DNA from: Chryseobacterium sp.
GTDB taxonomy: Bacteria > Bacteroidota > Bacteroidia > Flavobacteriales > Weeksellaceae
Direction: 5' to 3'
DNA: 6,692 bases
Assembly: GCA_030146295.1 (NCBI GenBank)
Contig: JASLCD010000487.1
Coordinates: 1 to 6,692 of the forward strand
Made by a program: the position numbers and the translations under genes. Positions within the stretch are counted from its first letter, which is position 1, and every line of letters starts with the position of its first letter. The notes beneath the pieces were generated by a model. It saw nothing but the letters and a program-made list of their open reading frames with translations. It did no database searches and was not told where the DNA came from. Below, piece by piece: positions 1 to 5,142 of the stretch.

Positions 1-2
1 TT

Positions 3-305
3 TCATTTCCCCTCCAGCCAATCAAGTGCAGCGTTAGCAGTAGCCTGGCCGTGCTTGCCAAGCCGCGAATTGTCGAACACTGGGCGCGGCGTGGCGCGGC
101 GTTCTTTTAGTGGATACAGGTCAGTCCAGCCGTTTGCAGTGGATTGGTCAAGGATAGCAGCAATGTCATCACCATTCGCCATAAACGCAGCCAGCGCGTC
201 TATCTTCAGCTTAATTGCGCGGTCTGTCATCACTGCGCGCTTTTTCTTGCGCATTTCTACGTAGCCGGCCCAGGCTTCGGCTGGAATCCAGTCAGGTAAG
301 ATCAT
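3..305 (-). CDS. phage protein resembling the C-terminal part of replication O-like proteins (100 aa)
   Basis: This is a complete small protein with an ATG start that overlaps the stop of the upstream gene as ATGA, so the two are probably translationally coupled. The Shine-Dalgarno is weak (GGAAAG about ten bases upstream). Residues 1-66 follow a pattern I know from the C-terminal end of phage replication-initiator-like HTH proteins: LPDWIPAEAW, then an R-K-K-rich helix, MTDRAIKLKIDAL, a helix ending ILDQS, and NGWTDLYPLK. There the segment is normally attached to an N-terminal winged helix; here it stands alone. I see no catalytic motif. By analogy it may be a helical protein-interaction module linked to replication, but this is inference. 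It is the last gene visible on the left; only two bases remain beyond its stop. Confidence 0.8.
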   Translation of the reverse strand: MILPDWIPAEAWAGYVEMRKKKRAVMTDRAIKLKIDALAAFMANGDDIAAILDQSTANGWTDLYPLKERRATPRPVFDNSRLGKHGQATANAALDWLEGK

Positions 306-655
306 GGCATCGTCTTTCCAATTTCAGCTAATGCTCTAACAATGAGGCGACGCATTGAATAAGCCCTATCATCGTCAACATGCTCATACAATTTTATCGA
401 CCAATGATTATCACCACCTAATACATCAATGCCTATTTCGTTTGTTTTCCCTATAAAAGTTATTAGCATATCCCTAGGGATATCAGACAAAGCCTTAAAA
501 GCATCAGCATTGTCATTTAGTGGGTCCCATAAATAATAAGTTTTGCCTTCATAATACATTGGCACCCATGGCCCAGGGTTACTATAAAGATCGCCCTCAA
601 GTTTCAAGCCAACAGCTTTGGCAGCCATTTCCAATAAATGGCGGTCATTTGTCAT
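302..655 (-). CDS. small phage protein, 'LLEMAAKA' family, unknown function (117 aa)
   Basis: The start is placed at the ATG at 655 because CAGGAG lies six bases upstream; the longer reading frame would need a TTG at 670 and would include the ribosome binding site. The gene overlaps the stop of the 242-aa gene by 11 bases and the next gene by an ATGA. The protein begins with a helix (LLEMAAKAVG), then an aromatic stretch with a WDPLNDNADAFK segment, and ends with a helix carrying RRLIVRALAEIG. This plan, an N-terminal helix, 'W-x-P-L-x-D-x-x-D-A' and an arginine-rich C-terminal helix, is one I recognise from many small prophage proteins of unknown function. Its base composition is clearly more AT-rich than the gene downstream, which suggests separate acquisition. 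No function is assigned. Confidence 0.8.
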   Translation of the reverse strand: MTNDRHLLEMAAKAVGLKLEGDLYSNPGPWVPMYYEGKTYYLWDPLNDNADAFKALSDIPRDMLITFIGKTNEIGIDVLGGDNHWSIKLYEHVDDDRAYSMRRLIVRALAEIGKTMP

Positions 656-1373
656 TTTGTACTCCTGCAAACCTGATAGCGGCCTCGCATTTTCTCAGTT
701 CTTCGCCGGTCATCAGCATGTCACACTGATTCTGTTTAATTGCATGTTTTAGGCACTCAATAAGTTCTGCATTAATGCGCAAATTGCCAAGCGCGGCCTT
801 GTAACCATTTTTGAAGTGAGTGCGAGTCGGAGCACTTACCCCTTTATTCGAATCATCAGACCGAATCAGTTGTTTTTTAGGGTCAAAATAATCCCATGCT
901 TTTTCTTCAATCTCTTTTGGCTGCACATAGGACTCGTAAAAAGTCTTCCCATGGTTTCTATTTCTTATTGCGTCAGCTGCATCCATTGCAGTCATAGGGT
1001 TAAAACAGTTATCAATCCCCTCAACGATGGCAGCGCATGCGAGGCGCTCAAGCATGATTGCTATCATGACGGTATGAGCGCTATACAGACGTTGATTGAT
1101 CACTGGATAATCCGAAGAATGATTGATACCCGGGGCTCCCCATGGACTATCTTCATCAAAATCCACGGCCATATTTTTTTGAGCGCCATCCATAATCATC
1201 GTGTGAAGCCATGCGTCAGGGATCGGCAATCCTTCTTCCGACATCGCATCCAGTCGAGCGCGAGCAAACCATGCTTCTTTTGCGATAGCCTGAGCATCAG
1301 CGCTTGCCCATCTAGGCGCGCTGAATTCCTGCATCCAGCTTTTGAAATCTTCCAGCTCGTATTGACATTCCAT
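645..1373 (-). CDS. phage protein of unknown function, possible target of the C4-like RNA (242 aa)
   Basis: The ATG at 1373 is preceded by CTAGGAGAAGAAG, a strong AGGAG site at good spacing, which fixes the start. The protein is soluble, mixed acidic/basic and without signal peptide or membrane segment. Visible segments are an N-terminal acidic aromatic stretch, a helical centre (YSAHTVMIAIMLERLACAAI), a basic segment RNRNHGKTFYESYV, and a C-terminal Cys-containing part. I do not recognise the family, and it does not look like a KilA-C/Ant antirepressor. It is the first gene after a long stretch with no recognised gene that contains a multibranched hairpin. Its ribosome binding region repeats a sequence found in that hairpin, so translation may be under RNA control. 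The two genes downstream overlap it or each other and probably share its mRNA. Confidence 0.85.
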   Translation of the reverse strand: MECQYELEDFKSWMQEFSAPRWASADAQAIAKEAWFARARLDAMSEEGLPIPDAWLHTMIMDGAQKNMAVDFDEDSPWGAPGINHSSDYPVINQRLYSAHTVMIAIMLERLACAAIVEGIDNCFNPMTAMDAADAIRNRNHGKTFYESYVQPKEIEEKAWDYFDPKKQLIRSDDSNKGVSAPTRTHFKNGYKAALGNLRINAELIECLKHAIKQNQCDMLMTGEELRKCEAAIRFAGVQNDK

Positions 1374-1646
1374 CTTCTTCTCCTAGTGATATTGTATCGT
1401 TCACCCAATCGCCCCCTAACCCCATAGACGGAGTAAGAGAGGATTGGACGTCACCCCTGATAAACAGGACTCCTGCCAGCTAACGAATCTTCGTTATGCC
1501 CTGGGCCGCAGGATTCACGCCAGCCCGAGAGGTTTTAGGAATTGCACCTTGCACGATACTCTGTGCGCTCTCTGCCCTTTTCTTCCACGCCGCCAGGATT
1601 AGCGCTTACTAACGTGTGGAGTACGACTTGCTTGACGGTACAGGCG
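1374..1646. other. non-coding leader-like interval before the 242-aa gene
   Basis: I see no convincing gene here on either strand: no ATG with a Shine-Dalgarno opens a frame of useful length. On the minus strand it would be the 5' leader of the 242-aa gene, following the C4-like RNA. It holds the nested hairpin at 1472-1512 and a short CCTG/CAGG hairpin at 1456-1468. A possible minus-strand -10 box (TACAAT, in GATACAATATCAC) lies just upstream of the ribosome binding site of the 242-aa gene, but there is no good -35 box for it. Confidence 0.5.
1472..1512. other. nested inverted repeat (structured RNA or operator candidate)
   Basis: Three stacked complementary segments can be read: CCTGC with GCAGG (outer, 5 bp), CAG with CTG (3 bp), and TAACGA with TCGTTA (inner, 6 bp) around an ATCT loop, with asymmetric internal loops. 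The inner TAACGA-ATCT-TCGTTA dyad at 1481-1496 could equally be a protein-binding palindrome. It lies in the leader of the 242-aa gene. No U-tract follows on either strand, so it is not a terminator. Confidence 0.45.
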
Positions 1647-1670
1647 AAAAAAAAGCGCTTCACCTAGGAA
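1647..1670 (-). terminator. possible intrinsic terminator formed by the C4-like outer stem
   Basis: On the minus strand the 3' arm of the C4-like stem ends in GAAGCGC followed by eight T (plus-strand A run at 1647-1654, the last two of them within the stem). It would end transcripts of the NinB-MTase-NinG cluster, or release the small RNA, before the 242-aa gene. The large branched stem is less compact than a typical terminator, so efficiency is uncertain. Confidence 0.45.
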
Positions 1671-1740
1671 CCTCCAGAAAAATCTGGTTGGCGGCCCGGA
1701 ATGAACAAACCGGGAGATTCCTATGTGAAACGCTTCTTCT
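1647..1740 (-). ncRNA. C4-like phage antisense RNA candidate
   Basis: An 18-base arm at 1653-1670 pairs with 1718-1735; on the minus strand 17 of 18 positions pair, counting one G-U, while on the plus strand only 16 pair. Inside are two hairpins: CCAGA/TCTGG (1674-1687, four-base loop) and CCCGG/CCGGG (1695-1714, ten-base loop). The result is a three-way junction of about 80 nt. On the minus strand the closing stem runs directly into a run of U, as in an intrinsic terminator. Size, outer stem plus two inner hairpins, and a GGCGGCC linker (plus-strand reading) fit what I remember of P1/P7 C4 and P4 CI RNAs, which block translation or promote termination in phage early operons. Bases 1658-1667 match 1377-1386, the ribosome binding site of the 242-aa gene, at 9 of 10. 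The strand is my best judgement and the plus strand is not excluded. Confidence 0.55.
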
Positions 1741-1773
1741 GTTCATTTTTGTGCCGCCAAGCACGTAAGCAAA

Positions 1774-1802
1774 ATCCTACACGACCACACAATTTCCTGC
1801 AA
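1774..1802 (-). promoter_or_regulatory. weak promoter candidate for the C4-like RNA
   Basis: On the minus strand TTGCAG (1797-1802) and TAGGAT (1774-1779) are separated by 17 bases, placing a start near 1767, about 30 bases before the C4-like element. Both boxes are poor matches (3/6 and 4/6), so this is tentative. The -35 box lies in one copy of the local direct repeat. Confidence 0.25.
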
Positions 1803-1819
1803 TATATATTTCCTGCAAT
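1792..1819. repeat. tandem pair of a 12-bp direct repeat
   Basis: ATTTCCTGCAAT occurs at 1792-1803 and again at 1808-1819, a spacing of 16 bases, with an AT-only linker. It sits between the 48-aa gene and the C4-like element. It could be a pair of binding sites or a small duplication. Confidence 0.6.
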
Positions 1820-1826
1820 CCGCTGA

Positions 1827-1973
1827 TTAGCGGAAAAACGACAGAACTACCTGCAACACTGTCCAGATGATGGCCAGCGCAAACGCAGCGCCGTAGAGGA
1901 CCAGGATAGCGTAGCCGACTGCTACCATTGCAGTGATGGACAGGCAGACGCCGTTGATGAATTTGTCTAGCAT
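1827..1973 (-). CDS. small membrane protein (48 aa)
   Basis: An ATG at 1973 is preceded by TTTAGGAG at ideal spacing, and the TAG within that box is the stop of the upstream 82-aa gene, so the two are closely coupled. The frame reads MLDKFING, then an almost continuous hydrophobic stretch from about residue 9 to 46 (SITAMVAVGYAILVLYG, ALAIIWTVLQVVLSFF), and ends in Arg before TAA. Only the first few residues and the last one are charged. It is likely an inner-membrane protein with one long or two short transmembrane helices. Phages carry many such ORFs; holin, superinfection or toxin-like roles are possible but nothing here decides. The stop lies inside a TCCGCT/AGCGGA hairpin (1819-1834). 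It is too short for usual gene-finder cut-offs. Confidence 0.7.
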   Translation of the reverse strand: MLDKFINGVCLSITAMVAVGYAILVLYGAAFALAIIWTVLQVVLSFFR

Positions 1974-1981
1974 GATGACTC

Positions 1982-2230
1982 CTAAACGATGGTGAGTTGA
2001 CGAGGGTCAACAACAATCGGCACGTAGATAAAGCCCTCGTCACAGTCAGGCAGATCGGCGCGCAGAGCCAGCCTAGTCGCTTCCTTGCAAACCTTGGAGC
2101 GCTGCCCACGGAATGCGCAACCAGAGCAGTCAGGACGCCCAGCAAGCGCCGCTACGGCCTTAAAACGCATGCTGGCGGGGTCTATAGGATCATCGCTGCC
2201 AACGAAGTCGGATAGTGCTATGAGTCTCAT
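1982..2230 (-). CDS. cysteine-rich small phage protein, probable metal binding (82 aa)
   Basis: The start at 2230 overlaps the stop of the 36-aa ORF as ATGA; no strong Shine-Dalgarno is present, so translation probably depends on coupling. The protein has four cysteines, C35-x2-C38, C48 and C63, in the frame PDCSGCAF...VCKEA...PDCDEG, followed by FIYVPIVVDPRQL. The spacing suggests a small zinc- or iron-sulfur-binding knuckle. I recall similar phage proteins with a C-x2-C-x-F start and a C-D-E-x-x-F-I-Y-V end in Burkholderiales prophages, all without known function. It lies in the run of small genes after NinG, a position that in lambdoid phages is rich in accessory nin-type genes. Confidence 0.75.
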   Translation of the reverse strand: MRLIALSDFVGSDDPIDPASMRFKAVAALAGRPDCSGCAFRGQRSKVCKEATRLALRADLPDCDEGFIYVPIVVDPRQLTIV

Positions 2231-2337
2231 TTGAGCACCCGTACACCGCAGCGGAACATCAGGCCACGGTAGATAACGAAGCTCATGCGCCAGCAGAGTT
2301 CGTTATAGGCTTGTAACGATTCAAGGTTACGTGTCAT
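2227..2337 (-). CDS. short ORF between NinG and the Cys-rich gene (36 aa)
   Basis: An ATG at 2337 has AAAAGGAG at seven bases upstream, a strong site which lies inside the end of the ninG gene. The frame overlaps the ninG stop by 11 bases and ends with ATGA overlapping the next start. These two junctions are the main support. The peptide begins MTRNLESLQAYNELCW and ends with a basic CGVRVLK; it has two cysteines and a moderately hydrophobic centre but no clear membrane segment. Its role may be to couple translation of the Cys-rich gene to ninG. I do not recognise it. Confidence 0.6.
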   Translation of the reverse strand: MTRNLESLQAYNELCWRMSFVIYRGLMFRCGVRVLK

Positions 2338-2953
2338 TTTGCAGCTCCTTTTCAAGTTGTTTCCACTTACGCATGTACTTCATTTTGATCGACTGGATAG
2401 CGGGAATATCCAGTTTCATCGGTGGATGCTCCATTTCGAGCCATTCGACAGCGACTTGGCCGATTTTTAGCAATAGCCTGATGCGGTACTCAACGATGTT
2501 GCCACCTCGGTGCTGGTTGCAGGGCACACACTGCTTGTGCACATTGTTCTCATCAAAGCGCAAGGCCGGTTGCGCACCAACACTGCGGTAGTGGCCAGCA
2601 TCGTAGGAACCAGCATGGAAGCGCCCACAGCTGATACAAGGCTCCGCATGGTCTCGCATACGGATATACTTGTTAAACTCTTTCTGCGCCTCTCTGAGCC
2701 ATTCTTGGCGCGTTTTCAGCGCTTGCTTACGTGCTTTATCAGACTTCCGCTCTTGCTTCATCAAACGGGCCTTGGCGACCTCCGCGCCGCATTCAGGGCT
2801 ACACCATGCCTCAAGTGATCGGAATGGCTGGAAAGGCGTTTTGCAGTGCTGGCAGCGGCGTTTGCGTGGGCCTGGTGATGGCTTCGGTTCTGGAGGAATG
2901 AAACCAGTGCGGACCAGCGGCTTGGTGCTGGGCTTCATGGGCGAACGCTTCAT
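2327..2953 (-). CDS. ninG: recombination protein NinG (Rap-type nuclease), 208 aa
   Basis: The start is set at the ATG at 2953, which overlaps the methyltransferase stop as ATGA and yields the usual NinG opening MKRSPMKP; a longer frame would start at TTG inside the methyltransferase. The order of parts matches lambda NinG/Rap: a basic N-terminus, a zinc-ribbon-like C34-x2-C37 with WC51-x3-C55, a lysine/arginine-rich coiled helix (60-95), and an HNH-like core with PC106-x2-C109G, DAGH121YRSVGAQPALRFDE and C142-x2-C145NQHRGGN, then YRIRLLLKIG. Length is normal for the family and all metal-binding residues are present. In lambda, Rap acts on recombination intermediates such as D-loops and Holliday-type junctions and promotes phage-plasmid recombination. 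Together with NinB in the same operon it points to a phage recombination module. Confidence 0.95.
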   Translation of the reverse strand: MKRSPMKPSTKPLVRTGFIPPEPKPSPGPRKRRCQHCKTPFQPFRSLEAWCSPECGAEVAKARLMKQERKSDKARKQALKTRQEWLREAQKEFNKYIRMRDHAEPCISCGRFHAGSYDAGHYRSVGAQPALRFDENNVHKQCVPCNQHRGGNIVEYRIRLLLKIGQVAVEWLEMEHPPMKLDIPAIQSIKMKYMRKWKQLEKELQNDT

Positions 2954-4464
2954 ATCAAACTCGCTTGCGCAGTAAGGCCGCGTGCTTCTGCGATGCGCTG
3001 GTCTTGCAGCGGCCCATAGTCGGTATTCAGTTCGCAACCGATGAACTGGCGGCCGTGCTGGATCGCCACCGCTGCCGTAGTGCCGCTACCCATGAACGGA
3101 TCGAGCACCACGTCCCCCGGCGCGCTTCCGGCCAGGATGCACGGATCAATCAGCGCGGGCGGGAACGTGGCGAAGTGCGCGCCCTTGTATGGCTTGGTGG
3201 CTACGCTCCACACGCTACGGCGGTTGCGCGTGTCGAGATCGTATTCCGATTCTTTACGGTCGGGGCGATGCGTGCCGACAGTTTGGCCTGGAATTACCTG
3301 TTCCCGCTTTGAACCTTCGCGTTTAAAGCTGTTCGCCTTGCTGCGTACTGCCTTCATCGGCCCATTCGTTTTCCCGGGAACTCGATCACTTCCTCGCTGT
3401 GCGGCGACGTTCTGAGAGAGGCGCGCAACAGTTGCCTTTGCTACAGGTTCCTTGATTGCCTCATGGTCGAAGAAATAACGAGGCGACTTCGATAGCAGGA
3501 AAATTTGCTCGTGCGCCTTGGTGCAGCGGTCGGTGACGCTTTCCGGCATCGGGTTCGGCTTCGCCCATATTATTTCTTGCCTCAAGTACCAGCCCGACTC
3601 CCACATGGATTTCGGCGCAGGGAAATCAATCTTCGATTCGATCCCGGCGTGCAGGTCTTTCATCGCCAGCCATGCGGACACAGCTATGTCGCCACTATTC
3701 GGCATGGCGCAGATGACGCGGCATTGCTGCCGCTTCGCCACCAGGTGCGGGTAAATCTCGGCGGCTATTTGCCGTGCCTCATCGCTGCGGACCGTCCAGC
3801 GGTAAATAGGCTGGCGCCGGTCTTTGTCTTGGCGAATGATGCTGCCGACGCCAGCGATAGCCATGCACTTTTCGATAATAGAAAGCTGAGTGTTCGCCAC
3901 TTCAAACGCAGGCGAATAGGTGTCAGTCTTACGCATGTATCCATCGCCCGCGTGCTGCCCTGCCTGCCGCTTGTGGATGTAGAAGCATCCTTCGCCATCG
4001 ACCATTGCGGCAAGCCACACGCGGTCAACTTCCCGTTTGATTTTCCCTGTGTAGTAGGGATCGCGTAACGCTTTCGCCAGCATCCACGGAATGCCGATCA
4101 GGTCTTTCGGCTTCATTCCATCGGGTGTTTTTGGCCGCGCATTCGCCCACTGCTCAGGCTTGGCAGCGCAGCCTTTTGTCTGAGGCGCATTGCGTGTGCC
4201 TGGCGCCGTGCTGCAATAGCTGTCCCCGATGTTCACCCACAGCGTACCGTCGTCGGCCAGCACGTCACGCACACAGCGGAACACCTCAACCAGTTCAGCG
4301 ATAAACTCGTCGGGGGTTGGCTCCAGGCCGATCTGCCCATCAACACCATAGTCACGCAGCCCGAAGTACGGCGGCGAGGTGACACAGGTTTGCACTTTGA
4401 CGCCAGCGGCGTACATAGCGCGCAGTGATTCACGGCAGTCACCGAAATGTATTTGGTTAATCAT
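2950..4464 (-). CDS. phage beta-class DNA methyltransferase with LAGLIDADG insertion (504 aa)
   Basis: The start at 4464 overlaps the stop of the upstream gene (ATGA) and gives the normal N-terminus MINQIHFGDCRESL; longer readings enter the neighbouring gene. Motif IV is TSPPY (residues 29-33, followed by FGLRDYG), and the AdoMet-binding motif I is DPFMGSGTT (455-463) near the C-terminus. This order defines a beta-class enzyme; SPPY often goes with N4-cytosine methylation, but N6-adenine is not excluded. The segments PNPMPESVTDRCTKAHE (303-319) and HFATFPPALIDPC (430-442) are typical of phage methyltransferases. Between residues about 135 and 289 the enzyme is interrupted by a LAGLIDADG-type domain, making it about 150 residues longer than usual relatives. 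No endonuclease partner is nearby, so the likely role is protection of phage DNA from host restriction. Confidence 0.93.
   Translation of the reverse strand: MINQIHFGDCRESLRAMYAAGVKVQTCVTSPPYFGLRDYGVDGQIGLEPTPDEFIAELVEVFRCVRDVLADDGTLWVNIGDSYCSTAPGTRNAPQTKGCAAKPEQWANARPKTPDGMKPKDLIGIPWMLAKALRDPYYTGKIKREVDRVWLAAMVDGEGCFYIHKRQAGQHAGDGYMRKTDTYSPAFEVANTQLSIIEKCMAIAGVGSIIRQDKDRRQPIYRWTVRSDEARQIAAEIYPHLVAKRQQCRVICAMPNSGDIAVSAWLAMKDLHAGIESKIDFPAPKSMWESGWYLRQEIIWAKPNPMPESVTDRCTKAHEQIFLLSKSPRYFFDHEAIKEPVAKATVARLSQNVAAQRGSDRVPGKTNGPMKAVRSKANSFKREGSKREQVIPGQTVGTHRPDRKESEYDLDTRNRRSVWSVATKPYKGAHFATFPPALIDPCILAGSAPGDVVLDPFMGSGTTAAVAIQHGRQFIGCELNTDYGPLQDQRIAEARGLTAQASLI
3598..4062 (-). other. LAGLIDADG endonuclease-like domain inserted in the methyltransferase
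   Basis: Residues about 135-289 break the usual methyltransferase text 'ALRD...GWYLRQ-IIW'. The insertion begins PYYTGKIKREVDR, continues with WLAAMVDGEGCFYI (150-163), where L151-x8 corresponds to LAGLIDADG and E158 takes the place of the metal-binding acid, and later has FEVANTQLSIIEKC, AGVGSI, IYRWTVRS and IYPHLVAKRQQCR. That succession is typical of single-motif LAGLIDADG proteins. It ends about FPAPKSMWE. There is no Cys/Ser/Thr at the first junction and no His-Asn before the second, so it is not a normal intein. The reading frame is open throughout. I recall related phage methyltransferases with the same insertion, which suggests a stable fusion used perhaps in DNA recognition, rather than a fresh mobile insertion. 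Confidence 0.8.
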
Positions 4465-4859
4465 GCCGCCGCCCGCGCTTCGCCGAAGAGAAAAGCCACC
4501 AGCGGATCGCGCTTCGCATCGCACGTCCAGTCCTTCACAAACCGACGCGATACCACTTCTTCTTCGTCCGGCTGATTTCGTTTCAGGCCCTGGTGCCTGG
4601 AGCTGCCAACCAACGCGGTAGGCGCGCCCTTGCTCTCCACCACAAAGAACCGCGATGCCTGGTTGCGGCCAAAGCATCGGCCAGCGATGACCACCTCAAG
4701 GAAGCCATCATTGGCCAGGCGGTTGCACCAGTCGCGCGCGGTGGACACTGCCATTGGCAGCACTGCGCAAATTCCGTGAATCGTGGTGCCGGGGTTGGCG
4801 CGGATGTGCTCATAGACCATCAGCATCATTCTCAGGTTTTGTCGTTTGCAGGTTGACAT
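4461..4859 (-). CDS. winged-helix DNA-binding phage protein (132 aa)
   Basis: The ATG at 4859 follows AAAAAGGGG at eight bases and lies four bases after the stop of the 92-aa gene; its own stop overlaps the methyltransferase start. Residues about 10-58 look like a winged helix-turn-helix: a first helix MMLMVYEHIRANPG, then TTIHGICAVLP, then the recognition helix VSTARDWCNRLANDGFLE, and a wing with VVIAGRCFGRNQASRFFVV. The C-terminal half is charged and probably flexible (DEEEVVSRRFV) with an alanine-rich end. It may be a phage transcription regulator or a replication-linked DNA-binding protein; the family is not known to me by name. The two cysteines in the HTH do not form a metal motif. Confidence 0.82.
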   Translation of the reverse strand: MSTCKRQNLRMMLMVYEHIRANPGTTIHGICAVLPMAVSTARDWCNRLANDGFLEVVIAGRCFGRNQASRFFVVESKGAPTALVGSSRHQGLKRNQPDEEEVVSRRFVKDWTCDAKRDPLVAFLFGEARAAA

Positions 4860-4863
4860 GCTA

Positions 4864-5142
4864 TTACCCCTTTTTGCAGTTGCCGCACAGCCCAGCCAGG
4901 CCTGCGAGTTGTTGGACAGCGAGACGGCGCGCGTAGTCGGTCGTCAGCGCTTCGTAGTGCGCCATCAGCTGCACTTTCAATGGATCGATTACGAGCTTAG
5001 CAGTGACTACTGGCGCTGCCGTACTAAATGCGCGGATTTGTTCTTGCTTGGTGAGCGCCGCTTGGTCATCAAGTTTTCTTCTCAGGCGAGCAGCATCAAC
5101 TGCTTTTTGCTCTGCCGTCTGTTCTGGAAAATCTAATTTCAT
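4864..5142 (-). CDS. small charged helical phage protein with C-terminal CxxC (92 aa)
   Basis: The start at 5142 follows TTAGGGAG at eight bases. The first half is strongly helical and charged (AEQKAVDAARLRRKLDDQAALTK), suggesting a coiled coil; the second half contains a hydrophobic/charged helix (YARRLAVQQLAGLAGLCGNC) and ends CGNCKKG, a single CxxC pair that might bind metal as a dimer or form a disulfide. It lies between NinB and the winged-helix gene, with 15 bases between it and the ninB stop. I do not recognise a family. Its ribosome binding site GGGAGATT is complementary over eight bases to AATCTCCC in the minus-strand C4-like RNA, which may be chance. Confidence 0.78.
   Translation of the reverse strand: MKLDFPEQTAEQKAVDAARLRRKLDDQAALTKQEQIRAFSTAAPVVTAKLVIDPLKVQLMAHYEALTTDYARRLAVQQLAGLAGLCGNCKKG

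Noticed and set aside
816..1427. 203-aa plus-strand frame
   Set aside because: It is the antisense of the 242-aa gene, with Cys/Ser/His-rich composition typical of shadow frames and no ribosome binding site.
1647..1740. tRNA-like cloverleaf
   Set aside because: The outer stem is far too long, there are only two inner arms, and no T-loop or anticodon-arm sequence or CCA end is present.
1660..1746. 28-codon minus-strand frame inside the C4-like element
   Set aside because: It starts with ATG, but the ribosome binding site is poor, and the constraint there is explained better by base pairing. A leader peptide cannot be fully excluded.
1819..1834. Terminator after the 48-aa gene
   Set aside because: TCCGCT-GATT-AGCGGA is a good stem, but on the minus strand the T-run precedes it and none follows, so it is not an intrinsic terminator.
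1777..2145. 122-aa minus-strand frame
   Set aside because: It runs out of frame across the Cys-rich and 48-aa membrane genes, is Arg/Ser/His-rich without domain pattern, and has no ribosome binding site.
2327..3037. 236-aa version of NinG
   Set aside because: It would start at TTG inside the methyltransferase gene; the ATG at 2953 has the ATGA overlap and the normal MKRSPMKP start.
3598..4062. Intein in the methyltransferase
   Set aside because: No Cys/Ser/Thr at the N-terminal junction and no His-Asn at the C-terminal junction; the domain looks fused rather than spliced out.
3505..4068. 187-aa plus-strand frame opposite the methyltransferase insert
   Set aside because: It is a shadow frame of the LAGLIDADG segment; the minus-strand reading has clear family motifs.
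2950..4677. Longer 575-aa reading of the methyltransferase
   Set aside because: The first 71 residues run through the end of the winged-helix gene and lack a family match; the ATG at 4464 overlaps the upstream stop and gives the normal N-terminus.
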